A stretch of 47,432 nt of DNA from Candidatus Latescibacterota bacterium (GTDB taxonomy: Bacteria; Latescibacterota; UBA2968; UBA8231), in NCBI GenBank assembly GCA_022819745.1, contig JAJEGS010000004.1, positions 1-47,432 of the forward strand. The letters run 5' to 3'. Shown here in pieces: positions 14,101 through 23,054 of this stretch. The number at the start of each line of letters is the position of its first letter. Position 1 is the first letter of the stretch. Below the pieces are notes generated by a model. That model made no database searches. It was not told the origin of the DNA and saw only the letters and a list, made by a program, of their open reading frames with translations. A program made the position numbers and the translations under genes.

Positions 14101-16023
14101 ATGTACTTGCGAAAGTTATTGCTGGGAAGCGCACTGGGTATTGCGGCGCTCGTCGCCTGTGGGGAGCGGGAGCCGAGCGCCCAAAAGGAGGTATTGCCGC
14201 TGGCCCAGGTAGGCGAAGAGGTGATCACGGATCGGGATATACGTTACCTGATTGACAATGTGGCCGAGTGGGCCAAGAGCGAACAGGAGGGCGGCGCAAA
14301 AGTCCGCGAATACTTGCAGTCGCTGATCGATCGGACGCTCATTCTCCGAGAAGCGCGCGCCGGCAAATTAGACCGGAGTCCGGCGTTTGTCAGCGAGGTG
14401 GCGACGGCTCTGCGGCGGCGGCTGATACGAGAGATCGAGCAGCGCGCTGTCGATAACCAGGTTGTCATTACCGAGGAGGAAATGCGGCGCGTGTTTGCCG
14501 AGCAGAACTGGGAGCGCTGGATTAAAATCGCCCATATCGTCGTACCCACCTCCGAGCGCGCCGAAGAGGCGATGGTGGCTCTGCGGGCCGGCACTCCCTT
14601 TGAGGAAGTAGCGCGCGAATTTTCGACCCATTCGCGCACAGCTTCGCTCGGAGGCGTGAAACCCCTGTATTACAGCCGCTTCCACGCCGTCCCACTGGTG
14701 CGCGATGTACTCTTCAGTCTCAAAGTAGGGGAAATATCAGAGCCCATAGCCGTCCCACAGGGCTACGAAATTTTCAAGGTCCTAAACGAGTTAGAAGGGA
14801 CCTACGAGCAAACTAGGGACTTTCTCTTTAAAACACTGTCTGAAGAGCGGTTGGATGCCCGCAGAAAGGCGTATGCGGATTCGCTGGCCGAGCAGTTCCA
14901 ATTGACTCCAGATCCGCACGGTTTGGGCACCCTGATGGAAATTTTGCGCAGTGGTCGGGAGGATCCGGAGACCGGCAAAAAGACGTTCCAAATTCCAGAA
15001 GGTGCCGCCGAGATACCCCTCTTCAGGTATGCGGGGGGACAGATTGCGCTCGGGGAATCCATCTTGCAATCTCCGTTCATTCGCCAAGGCAGAAACGTAT
15101 CCGACAGTGCGAAAGTGGCCCATTTTTTGGAGCGCGACGTAGTAATCCCGCAACTCATGTGGATGGAGGCGGATAAGTTGGAGCTCGACCGCGAACTCGA
15201 AGAATGGGTCCAGCGCAAGGAAGAAGAAGTGCTGATTGTGACCATGCGCCAGATCGCTACTTCTACCGACGAGGAGATAAGCGAACAGGAGGTACTCGAT
15301 TACTACGAAGAAACCAAGGACCAGTACCGGACCGCCTCGGAGGTGAACGTGGTGGAGATCCAATTGGCCAGCGAGGCCGAGGCCGAGGCGTTGCTCGCCG
15401 AGATTCGCGGCATCTTCCGTCGGGCTTCTCCTTTGATCGACCTGCTCACCAAGATAAAACAAAAGCAGCAGGCCGGGCGGGACCTGACAGAGGAGGTACA
15501 GGCGTTGCGGAAAATGGACGACGATCTCGAGGTTCTGGAATGGCTCCGCCAGCGGTTGGACGAGCGGGGCGGAGTAGAGACGGTCCTAGAGGAAATAGCC
15601 ACGGCATCGAGTCCAAAAGAGTTGGCCGAAGAGTACATCATGCGGCAACAGGCCAGCACCCGCAGTCTGCGACCGGGCGCTAGCGACACAGAGGGGCACT
15701 ACCATCTCTACTGGTACGAGACGGCGCGCTTTGGGGATTTGGTCACAGTGGCCTTTGAGAGGGAAATCGGTTCGCTCATCGGTCCCATTCAGGTTGGGCC
15801 TTCCTATTCTATTGCCAAAATTCTCAGTCGGCGGGAATCAGAAGCCCGTTCCTACGAAGACCGCGAGAGGCAGATACGAGCTAATATCCGCAAGGAGAGC
15901 GAGCGAGAATTGTTCGGGCGTTGGTTGAAAGACCTGCGCGCCTCGTACGAAGATGAGGTGCGCTATTTCGACGATAACATCGAAAAGTTGGGTCGGGAAT
16001 TGACCGCGGAGGGACGCGGCTAG
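14101..16023 (+). CDS. Parvulin-type peptidyl-prolyl isomerase lipoprotein (SurA/PrsA-like)
   Basis: A 640-residue lipoprotein: signal peptide with lipobox LVAC and lipidated C20. Residues about 35-135 form a SurA/PrsA-type helical chaperone segment (VITDRDIRYLIDN). The parvulin domain lies at about 140-230 (IKIAHIVVPT, FSTHSRTASLGGVKPLYYS, LKVGEISEPIAVPQGYEIFKV). A second, degenerate parvulin-like half (from about residue 385) is split by a predicted helical insert rich in K, E, Q and L (about 440-505). It would assist folding of exported proteins in the cell envelope, which fits the many secreted proteins that follow. AGGAGAG at 14091-14097 fixes the start; an ATG at 14083 overlapping the ATPase stop is less likely. 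Confidence 0.82.
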   Translation: MYLRKLLLGSALGIAALVACGEREPSAQKEVLPLAQVGEEVITDRDIRYLIDNVAEWAKSEQEGGAKVREYLQSLIDRTLILREARAGKLDRSPAFVSEVATALRRRLIREIEQRAVDNQVVITEEEMRRVFAEQNWERWIKIAHIVVPTSERAEEAMVALRAGTPFEEVAREFSTHSRTASLGGVKPLYYSRFHAVPLVRDVLFSLKVGEISEPIAVPQGYEIFKVLNELEGTYEQTRDFLFKTLSEERLDARRKAYADSLAEQFQLTPDPHGLGTLMEILRSGREDPETGKKTFQIPEGAAEIPLFRYAGGQIALGESILQSPFIRQGRNVSDSAKVAHFLERDVVIPQLMWMEADKLELDRELEEWVQRKEEEVLIVTMRQIATSTDEEISEQEVLDYYEETKDQYRTASEVNVVEIQLASEAEAEALLAEIRGIFRRASPLIDLLTKIKQKQQAGRDLTEEVQALRKMDDDLEVLEWLRQRLDERGGVETVLEEIATASSPKELAEEYIMRQQASTRSLRPGASDTEGHYHLYWYETARFGDLVTVAFEREIGSLIGPIQVGPSYSIAKILSRRESEARSYEDRERQIRANIRKESERELFGRWLKDLRASYEDEVRYFDDNIEKLGRELTAEGRG

Positions 16024-16082
16024 GCTGGTGGGGGAATAGATATAACTCGACCCGATTGTCCTATCGATTTAATCATTTAAGA

Positions 16083-17183
16083 ATGGATCGAATCGATATA
16101 AGTGGTAAGCTGCTGTTGGTAGTTGCCAGTTTGGTCGTTACCGCGCTCGCCATTGAAGTCTCTTTTTGGCTCTTGGCTCGGTCCGAGCAAATCTATCCCT
16201 TGGTCTATTACGAAACGGACGATCCAAATCTCGATCTGTGGTGCTACGACGAGCACTTTGCGGGCACCCCCGACTGGGATCTGCGGCGGGCACATCCGTA
16301 CGGGCAGTTGACCTATCTGGGCAATGCCAACAATGATTCCACCCTTGCCAATCTAGCGCCGTTCAAAGTGCCCAATGCCATTGAGATGCGCCGCAACGAA
16401 GAGCAATTGCGCGAGCGACCGATGGCTGAGTTCGACGCGCAAAATGCCAAAATCGTCCTAGTAATCGGTGACTCCTTTGGCTTTGGGCAGGGGGTCCGGG
16501 TCGCGGAGCGCTTTTCGCATATCTTGGAGATTCGATTGAATCGAGAGCACCCAGCGGAGCGCTATCAGCTTTTCAATGCCTGTGTGCCGGGTATGAATAT
16601 CAAGCGGATCGCCAAGACCATGGATCGCTATGTCGAGTACTTTGCTCGGGTCGAGCGCGTCGTGTACTCGTTTACCCTGAACGATCCATTTAGGAGCGGG
16701 CGTCTACTTGAGATGGAAAAGGAACTGGCCGATTTTATGCACTTGCGGCCCAATGTGGGGGCAACCCGATTTCTGGCGGGGAGGAATAGCTATGCGCTGC
16801 GTTGGTTTGCCGCGCGCTTGAAGAGACAGCAGCTTTCCCGAGATACTGTTGAGTGGTACCGACAACTCTACAAAGATAACCTAGGTTGGACACTGACCCA
16901 GAAGTTGTTCAGCCGGATGAAGAAATCCTGTTCCGATAAGGGTATTAAATTCTCTTTGGTCGTCTTCCCCGTGTTCTACCAGCTCGAAGCCTATCCCCTA
17001 ACAGAGGTGCATGAAACGCTCGGGGCACTTGCCCAGCACGAGGGGATACATTACGTCGATCTCCTCGCTCAATTTGCCGGAAAGGACGAACGGGATTACT
17101 GGGTCCACCCGACGGATTTTCACCCCAATAGCCGCGCTCACAGGGAAGCGGGGGATTTCCTGTACGACGCGATTCCTTGGTAA
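16083..17183 (+). CDS. SGNH/GDSL hydrolase-like membrane-anchored protein
   Basis: A 366-residue protein with one N-terminal membrane segment (residues about 9-33) and a lumenal domain. The block I motif GDSFGFGQG places the nucleophile at S131, and HPTDFHPN near the C-terminus carries the Asp-x-x-His pair of the SGNH family. Between them, FTLNDPF provides a plausible asparagine block. Such enzymes remove or add acyl groups on polysaccharides and peptidoglycan. It starts about 60 bp after the parvulin gene. The ATG at 16083 is preferred; a TTG at 16056 is also possible, and neither has a strong ribosome-binding site. Confidence 0.75.
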   Translation: MDRIDISGKLLLVVASLVVTALAIEVSFWLLARSEQIYPLVYYETDDPNLDLWCYDEHFAGTPDWDLRRAHPYGQLTYLGNANNDSTLANLAPFKVPNAIEMRRNEEQLRERPMAEFDAQNAKIVLVIGDSFGFGQGVRVAERFSHILEIRLNREHPAERYQLFNACVPGMNIKRIAKTMDRYVEYFARVERVVYSFTLNDPFRSGRLLEMEKELADFMHLRPNVGATRFLAGRNSYALRWFAARLKRQQLSRDTVEWYRQLYKDNLGWTLTQKLFSRMKKSCSDKGIKFSLVVFPVFYQLEAYPLTEVHETLGALAQHEGIHYVDLLAQFAGKDERDYWVHPTDFHPNSRAHREAGDFLYDAIPW

Positions 17184-17241
17184 AGACAATGCGAAATTGG
17201 ACGTGGGCCGGCTGATCGGGCGGGAGCATAGGAAAAAAAAC

Positions 17242-17271
17242 TTGATTTTCACCAGTCGGATTTTGTATCCT
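17242..17271 (+). promoter_or_regulatory. Possible promoter upstream of the CBM9-like gene
   Basis: TTGATT (17242-17247) and TATCCT (17266-17271) are 18 bp apart in the AT-rich 282 bp gap between the SGNH gene and the gene at 17466. The match is moderate. The resulting leader would be about 190 bases and would contain the extended Shine-Dalgarno hairpin at 17368 and a CTGGGC/GCCCAG hairpin at 17413-17428. Confidence 0.3.
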
Positions 17272-17367
17272 AACTCTATATATTTTTACATCACGCCGTC
17301 GAATACACCGCTGGACTGGAATATTTTCGGTACAGGGGTAAAATTTTTAAAATCAATATCTTGAGAC

Positions 17368-17387
17368 AGAAAGGAGGTGCCCCCTTT
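17368..17387 (+). promoter_or_regulatory. Extended Shine-Dalgarno sequence folded in a hairpin, with no nearby start
   Basis: AGAAAGGAGGTG (17368-17379) is complementary over 12 bases to the conserved 3' end of 16S rRNA. It is followed at once by CCCCCTTTT, so AAAGG can pair with CCTTT (17383-17387) and mask it. No ATG follows within the normal 5-10 bases, and the real start at 17466 has its own GGAG at 17453-17456. It may be a ribosome standby site, a leader-peptide signal (a GTG frame of ten codons follows) or a regulatory switch. Confidence 0.45.
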
Positions 17388-17465
17388 TCGTCGGAGTAAA
17401 TCAGCTTAGAGCCTGGGCCTAAGCCCAGACGTTTCGCATTGACCTCAACCTCGGAGTTTAAAACC

Positions 17466-18380
17466 ATGAAGAAAGTTGCCCTTATTGCTGGAGCTATTTT
17501 AGTCTCCACTACTTGCTGGGCTCATTTGCCCGAAGGGGTGGTGAGGCCGGCTGTTCAATTCCCCAGCGGACACCTTCCCATCATCGACAGTGATTTGTCC
17601 GATTGGGACGTAGTTACGGATCCCTATTTGATCACCCACGAGGATTTGACCGAGACGGTGACCGGATTGGGCACTCAGCGCGATGCCGCGGATTTGGCCT
17701 TGCGGGCCTTCGTCGGTTGGAGCCCGGAGACCAACAAAGTCTACATCATGGAAGACCGCTGGGACGACGCCGTCTGGGTGGGCGATAACAGTTGGGAAAA
17801 CGCCAAAGGCAGTGGCTGTACCGGCAATGCCCGCGATTTCCTAGAGATCCAGATCGACGGCGACCACAGCGGCGGTCAGTTTAACTCCTGGAACGACGAC
17901 TCCCTGACCCAGGAAGAAAAAGACATTCTGCACGGCCAGCAGGCCCAGGGGTACGGTTTGCGTCCGAACGGACGCTATGCTTGGCACAAGACCTACGAGC
18001 ACGCCTTGCCACCGTTTGGCGACGCAGCCTTCTCTTGCACCAACGGTCCAGGGGAGCCCGGCAACTTCTATGCCGAGTATGCATATACTCCGTGGAACGA
18101 TCTGCGCTGGACCGACGTGCCGAACAGCGTCCAACATATTCTCAAAGAAAATGAGATCTTCGGTTTCAACTTCACAGTCCTGGATTCGGACACTGGTGGC
18201 GGATACGATGGCTACTGGACCTTGAGTGGCGACACCAATAGCTGTCACCACGCCGATTTCCTCAGTGACTTTTATCTGAGTCCGGTTGATCCCGACATCG
18301 ACTGGGCTTCGCAAGCCCGACCGAGCACGGCGGTGGAGGAAAAGACCTGGGGCCATATAAAGGCCACCTTTGCCGAGTAA
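17466..18380 (+). CDS. Secreted CBM9-like carbohydrate-binding protein
   Basis: A 304-residue exported protein with signal peptide MKKVALIAGAILVSTTCWA. The mature sequence begins with a segment like the first strand of family 9 carbohydrate-binding modules (IDSDLSDWDVV), followed by RAFVGWSPETNKVYIMEDRWDD and DFLEIQIDGDHSGG, the strand-and-acidic-loop pattern of that fold. It has no catalytic motif that I recognise. It would bind sugars or a glycan in the periplasm or outside the cell. It has an unusual leader and is followed by a strong terminator, so it may be expressed at a high level on its own transcript. Confidence 0.72.
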   Translation: MKKVALIAGAILVSTTCWAHLPEGVVRPAVQFPSGHLPIIDSDLSDWDVVTDPYLITHEDLTETVTGLGTQRDAADLALRAFVGWSPETNKVYIMEDRWDDAVWVGDNSWENAKGSGCTGNARDFLEIQIDGDHSGGQFNSWNDDSLTQEEKDILHGQQAQGYGLRPNGRYAWHKTYEHALPPFGDAAFSCTNGPGEPGNFYAEYAYTPWNDLRWTDVPNSVQHILKENEIFGFNFTVLDSDTGGGYDGYWTLSGDTNSCHHADFLSDFYLSPVDPDIDWASQARPSTAVEEKTWGHIKATFAE

Positions 18381-18419
18381 TTACACGGCGCAGTAGAGGT
18401 TTGGCTGCGCATGATCGCC

Positions 18420-18462
18420 ATGCCGCCATGCCGAGAGTTTCTTCTGGCATGGCGGCATTTTT
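18420..18462 (+). terminator. Rho-independent terminator after the CBM9-like gene
   Basis: ATGCCGCCATGCC (18420-18432) and GGCATGGCGGCAT (18446-18458) form a 13 bp perfect stem with a 13-base loop, followed by TTTTTG and TTTTC. It begins 40 bp after the stop codon and is the best intrinsic terminator in the window. Confidence 0.88.
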
Positions 18463-18509
18463 GTTTTCTATACGTAGTAGCACGGGATCGAAAGGGGCAG
18501 GAGCTGCAG

Positions 18510-20255
18510 ATGAGGAGAGATTGTTCAATCTCGCGGGTTTACTGGCCCCTGCTAGTGCCGCTTTGGTTGGCGCTGGCGGCGGCCGCGCAGGCTGCAGATA
18601 CCCGGGTGGTCGGCGGCAGTGCCGAAGGGGAGAGTTGGGAGGAAAATGCTGCGGCCGCGCCGATCATTGATTTTACCAGCCGCCCTGGGTGGATCCTACC
18701 CAGCTTCATCGATACTACTACCAACATCGCCTTGGGGACTTTAGCGCGCGGTGGCAAGGTGGTCTCGCCAAATGCCCAAGCCGTCTTGCGGGGCGACAAG
18801 GAAACGCTGGCGGCAAACCTAGAAAGTATGGTGGACGGAGATAATCAGACGGCTTTCGAGGTCAAGAACATAACGGCTTCGGGCATTCTCGTGATCTTCG
18901 ACCTAGGCGCTCGCTTCGGGGTGAATCGCATCCGCTTTTTCCCGCGCACCTCTTTTCCAGATGACTTCATGAGGGGCTATGCGCTCTTCATCAACGACGG
19001 TATTTTCGGGGCTGAATTCGTAGCCGAGTCCGTCGACGGGCTGCCGAGTAAAAACCTCTTCGCCCAGATAGATCAGCAGACCGGCAATAGCCAGGATACT
19101 GTAAACGTGCAGTTTCCCTTGCGCTATGTGCGCTATCTCCTGTTACAGGCCACAGACAGATCCAATTGGGAAATTGACGAGCTTGAGGTCTTTGGTCGGG
19201 GTTTTGTCCCCGAGGCCGACTATTTGTCCCAAGTCTTCGACTTCAATCAACCCACGCTCTGGGGCCAACTGCACTGGGCGACCGAGGCCGTGGGACATCC
19301 CGAAAAGTCCCGGTTTTTCATCCGCACTCGCAGCGGCACCAGTCCGTCTCCTACAGATGAGCCGGACGCTTGGAGTCCTTGGTCTGCTCCCTACCTGAGC
19401 GGAGGTACCCCGATTCTTTCGCCGGCACCGAGGCAGTACTTCCAGTTCCGCTTGGACTTTGAAAGCGACGGTCTGGTGGACGGCACCGCAGTGGATTCGC
19501 TGGCGTTTGAATTTTCCGCTCCAGTGGCGGAGTCCATCGTCGGGGAAATATGGCCCCAGAATGTGCCGGTCGGGGTGGATACGACCTTTACTTATGCCGT
19601 CCAAGTGGTCGGCGGTCGAGGTTTCGACCGCCTAGAGATCGATAGCTCTGTTCCGGTACACACGGTTCGATCGCTGCACCTCGACGACTTGGAGGTGGAG
19701 GATTTCGTCGCGGATCCCCACGAGAGTGGCTTGACAGTGACCTTTCCCCACCAGAGCGGCAACCACGACCTGCGGATGGTTTTCGACGCCGCGATTTTGC
19801 GCTACGAGACGGTTTTCAGTGGACGCCTGCGTGACAGCCAGTCGGACGGTTTGCCCCAGGAAATTGAAGAAGGAGACGCAGCGGGATCTATGCTCGGCGA
19901 CGATCTGAGCGTGCGGGTGCCGCTGAATCAGGACCCAGTCGTCCACCGGGTGACCGTGACACCCAACCCTTTTACGCCTAATGGAGACGGGATCAATGAT
20001 CAGACGACCATCAGCTACGATCTACTGCACTTGATAAACGACGTTCCGGTTTCTTTGCAGGTTTACGACCTAGCCGGAAGACAAGTGGCGGAATTGCCGG
20101 TGGGAAAAAACCAGAGTGGGCGTCATCTGGTGCACTGGAACGGCCAGAATGACCAAGGTCGGTATCTGCCGCCGGGACTTTACGTCTTGCAGGTGAAAGT
20201 GGCCACAGACAGCGGCACGGTGAGCCGCAGCAGTACTGTCGCAGTTGTCTATTAG
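18510..20255 (+). CDS. Secreted discoidin-like protein with FlgD-type Ig C-terminal domain (A)
   Basis: A 581-residue exported protein. The signal peptide ends in AAAAQA near residue 28. A discoidin/F5-8C-like segment follows: MVDGDNQTAFE, then VIFDLGARFGVNRIRFFP. After a mid-region with YLSQVFDF and WSPWSAPY, the FlgD-like Ig domain starts near residue 485 with VTPNPFTPNGDGIND and continues QVYDLAGRQV, HWNGQNDQG and LPPGLYVLQV, ending TVAVVY. This domain is usual at the C-terminus of secreted proteins in several uncultured phyla and often serves in export or anchoring. AGGAG at 18499-18503 supports the ATG at 18510; longer in-frame starts run through the terminator and are rejected. Confidence 0.82.
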   Translation: MRRDCSISRVYWPLLVPLWLALAAAAQAADTRVVGGSAEGESWEENAAAAPIIDFTSRPGWILPSFIDTTTNIALGTLARGGKVVSPNAQAVLRGDKETLAANLESMVDGDNQTAFEVKNITASGILVIFDLGARFGVNRIRFFPRTSFPDDFMRGYALFINDGIFGAEFVAESVDGLPSKNLFAQIDQQTGNSQDTVNVQFPLRYVRYLLLQATDRSNWEIDELEVFGRGFVPEADYLSQVFDFNQPTLWGQLHWATEAVGHPEKSRFFIRTRSGTSPSPTDEPDAWSPWSAPYLSGGTPILSPAPRQYFQFRLDFESDGLVDGTAVDSLAFEFSAPVAESIVGEIWPQNVPVGVDTTFTYAVQVVGGRGFDRLEIDSSVPVHTVRSLHLDDLEVEDFVADPHESGLTVTFPHQSGNHDLRMVFDAAILRYETVFSGRLRDSQSDGLPQEIEEGDAAGSMLGDDLSVRVPLNQDPVVHRVTVTPNPFTPNGDGINDQTTISYDLLHLINDVPVSLQVYDLAGRQVAELPVGKNQSGRHLVHWNGQNDQGRYLPPGLYVLQVKVATDSGTVSRSSTVAVVY

Positions 20256-20278
20256 CATAGCATCAACAGGGGGGCCAT

Positions 20279-23005
20279 ATGACCAGATGGAGTGCGCGTG
20301 CGGGCCGGCAGTTTTTCCTCGCAACTACAAGTACCGCATTACTGCTGAGTATTGCCGCAGTACCCGACGGAGCCGTAGCCCAAGGACTTGATTATGGCCA
20401 TAGATTGGGCCTGCAGCGCGGCGGCGAGGTGTCGTACGAACCAGTGGGTTCGGGCGTGCTCTTTGACGCCTTGGACCCGGCCGTGCGGCGCTGGTACGTG
20501 CCGCAGGAACTCTTCCTACTCTATCGCTGGAGACAATGGGAGTACACCAATTATGCCCGGGACCACTACCAGCGTTATTTGAGTCCCGATATAGAGGGGG
20601 ATTATTTCTACGACCTGTATGGGTCTTTCATCACCAAAGGATGGCTCATCTACGATTGGCGCCAGCAGCAGCCGCAGCAGTTCGGCAGCGCCATTTTTAA
20701 AGATCCGCGGTTTGGATCGTGGTTCAATCGGTTGGTCATCTCCTCGGACCGCAGCGGCCAGTACCACACGGCCCTGACTATTGGCGAACAGATTCGCACT
20801 ACGCTGACGCCTATGACTTTTTCCAAGCCGGCTTTCGACGGGGTGCAGATGGATCTCCAGTCTGACAAGCATGCGGTCACGGTGTTGATGTCGCGCATCA
20901 ACTCGCCGGGTAGAGCAAGCACTATAACGGTGGAAGGGACCAATAGCACCAATCTCCTCGGCTTTAGGGGAACGAGTCAGATCGGCGATTTTGTCAAGGT
21001 GGGTGCCACGTATGTCAACGCCCATCATTCCCAGACCCTGCTAGAGAGCCTCGAGGGCGACCCCATAAGCGGAGCCCTGACCGTAGGGCAGAACCTCGAA
21101 CCCATCAGCCAAATCTTCGTCCGTCTGAGCGATGATTCACCCACGGATCGCGAAGGGGGAGCCGCGCTGTTTTCCCACGATATCATCATCGAAGCCGAGA
21201 CCGAGGTCGTGGTTGTAACAGACGACGGCGAAGAGAAGGTCGAAATTCGCAAAGAGGCGGTGCGCGGCAGCGAGATCGGTTTCAGCGCCCTCATCAACGG
21301 GGGGTTTCGCCGGCGGGGCTTTCTCGCCGCCGACGGCAGCGAGCAGATCGTGCTGACCTATGATTTCACCAGCGAGAACCGCTCGTACAACGGCCCGGAT
21401 CTGTCCACCATCCGCAAGGTCACCATCGAGTTGGCCGTAGCCAACGACTACCGCATTGAGATGGGATCGGATCGCCAGACCAATCTGCCCGAGCGCCAGC
21501 CGGTCTTCCTGACTCAGGCGCGAGCCGCGGGCAATGTAAAAGACGGCTCCAATCTGCAATTGGTGCGCTTTGATTACGGCTTGCCCACGGGCAACGATAT
21601 CTTCGGCGGCACCATCGAAGTAAACGATCTGCTGGGCTTTGACCTCTACGCCGAGTTTGATCGCAGCCGGCGCTTTCGCAAATACCCCAATCGCAAGTTC
21701 ACCGAACACCTCATGGACTCCGACGAGGCCAATGCTTGGATGGTCAATCTGGCAAGGCGGGGCTATTCCTTCTTCCTTTTTGGCGAAGTCTACAGCATGG
21801 ATTACGACTACGGCACTACCGGCTTGCTCACGGAAGCGAACGGGGACATCGACTATACCAACGAACGCCGGTTTTTCTACGAATTCGTCGAGGACAACGA
21901 CGATCAGGATCGCACGCCCGACTGGCAGCGCTCCAACCAAGCAGGACCAGACCGGGAAATTTTCCCAGGTTGGGACGAAAACAACGATTTCATCTCCGAT
22001 TTCAACCAGAACGACACCGACTTCCGGCCGAATTACATTCCCGATTACGAAGAACCTTTCTTGCGCTACAGCGTCGATCGTCCCGAGTTCCTCTTCGGAG
22101 TGGACATGAACAATAATTTCTGGATCGATCGCTTTGAAAACGACGAAGAGCCCGATTTTCCCTACGACCGCGACCGCCGCGGAGGCAATATCTATGTAGG
22201 TGCTCACATCATGCCTGGGATGCGGGTGACGGTTGGCCGCAAGCAGGAGCGCACGCTGGCCAGGGACCGAGAGGAAAACAGCAGCTACGGGATGTTCACT
22301 TGGGATCGGGATATAGCCGGGTTGGGCCGGCTGCGGGTCTTCGACATGGTCAAGCTGGTCGAGGACACTATCCCGGACGATGTCGTCCAGTGGGTACAGC
22401 CGGCGGGTACCGAGGCGAATCTGCAGCGGGTTCCAGATCTGCTGGCCGCTCCCAATACGTGGATAAATTCCGCCTATCTCGGTTTTGACTACACCGGGAG
22501 CGCCAAGCTGAAACTGGTCAACAAAGTGAAATACGACGTCTGGCATCAGCGAGAGGAACAGGCGGACTTTCGCGACAAGTACCAGTTTTTCGGCCTTATC
22601 AACAAGGCCGAGTACCGGCAACAGTTGGGACGCTTTCGGCTCTTTCCCAAGATCAAAAACGAGCTGCGTTTTGAAACGCCCTTGCTGAGCAACGAGCCGG
22701 TGCGCAAAGAGGACACCCTGATCCTGTTCCTCATTGGCCAGACTCCTATACTGACCGGCTCGGAAGTACAGGTGGGCGTCGAGTACACCCTATTCAACCA
22801 ATTCGAAGAAGATGCGAAAGCTCTAGGTCTGCAGGAAGATTTTCAGGAGTTGGTGCTGGCGCTCCAGTACTCCAATACAGGCGCTTATCTGGGATATGCT
22901 TTGACCACCCAGTTGGGCGTGAGAATCAACCGCATAGACGAAAAGGGACAAAATCCCTCTACGGGCATATCGCAGTTCATTACTGTAATCGCAGGACTCG
23001 ATTAA
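20279..23005 (+). CDS. Large predicted outer-membrane beta-barrel protein, function unknown
   Basis: A 908-residue exported protein whose signal peptide ends at AVA near residue 35. The sequence is rich in alternating aromatic, charged and small residues expected of amphipathic beta-strands (YEFVEDND..., IYVGAHIMPGMRVTVGRKQ, KLKLVNKVKYDVWHQ, LRFETPLL, VQVGVEYTLFNQ, GAYLGYALTTQLGVRI). There is no TonB box or plug domain. An Asp/Asn-rich region at about residues 534-634 (WDENNDFISDFNQND, DMNNNFWIDRFENDEEPD) resembles calcium-binding thrombospondin-3-type loops. It lies 23 bp after gene A and 49 bp before gene B, so it is probably made with them and may be their outer-membrane partner. AGGGGGG before the ATG supports the start. 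I do not recognise a named family. Confidence 0.7.
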   Translation: MTRWSARAGRQFFLATTSTALLLSIAAVPDGAVAQGLDYGHRLGLQRGGEVSYEPVGSGVLFDALDPAVRRWYVPQELFLLYRWRQWEYTNYARDHYQRYLSPDIEGDYFYDLYGSFITKGWLIYDWRQQQPQQFGSAIFKDPRFGSWFNRLVISSDRSGQYHTALTIGEQIRTTLTPMTFSKPAFDGVQMDLQSDKHAVTVLMSRINSPGRASTITVEGTNSTNLLGFRGTSQIGDFVKVGATYVNAHHSQTLLESLEGDPISGALTVGQNLEPISQIFVRLSDDSPTDREGGAALFSHDIIIEAETEVVVVTDDGEEKVEIRKEAVRGSEIGFSALINGGFRRRGFLAADGSEQIVLTYDFTSENRSYNGPDLSTIRKVTIELAVANDYRIEMGSDRQTNLPERQPVFLTQARAAGNVKDGSNLQLVRFDYGLPTGNDIFGGTIEVNDLLGFDLYAEFDRSRRFRKYPNRKFTEHLMDSDEANAWMVNLARRGYSFFLFGEVYSMDYDYGTTGLLTEANGDIDYTNERRFFYEFVEDNDDQDRTPDWQRSNQAGPDREIFPGWDENNDFISDFNQNDTDFRPNYIPDYEEPFLRYSVDRPEFLFGVDMNNNFWIDRFENDEEPDFPYDRDRRGGNIYVGAHIMPGMRVTVGRKQERTLARDREENSSYGMFTWDRDIAGLGRLRVFDMVKLVEDTIPDDVVQWVQPAGTEANLQRVPDLLAAPNTWINSAYLGFDYTGSAKLKLVNKVKYDVWHQREEQADFRDKYQFFGLINKAEYRQQLGRFRLFPKIKNELRFETPLLSNEPVRKEDTLILFLIGQTPILTGSEVQVGVEYTLFNQFEEDAKALGLQEDFQELVLALQYSNTGAYLGYALTTQLGVRINRIDEKGQNPSTGISQFITVIAGLD

Positions 23006-23054
23006 CGCGCGCCAGTGCGCGGCCCGCGAACGGGATACACTCGGAGGTAGCGGC

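Noticed and set aside
18411..18509. Upstream in-frame start for protein A
   Set aside because: The extra 33 codons are the stem-loop of an intrinsic terminator; the ATG at 18510 has a proper ribosome-binding site and begins a signal peptide.
21137..22621. 494-codon minus-strand frame opposite the 908-residue barrel gene
   Set aside because: It is antisense to strong coding sequence with clear signal peptide and start; its Val/Ile/Gly-rich translation is what antisense of Asp/Asn/Tyr-rich codons gives.
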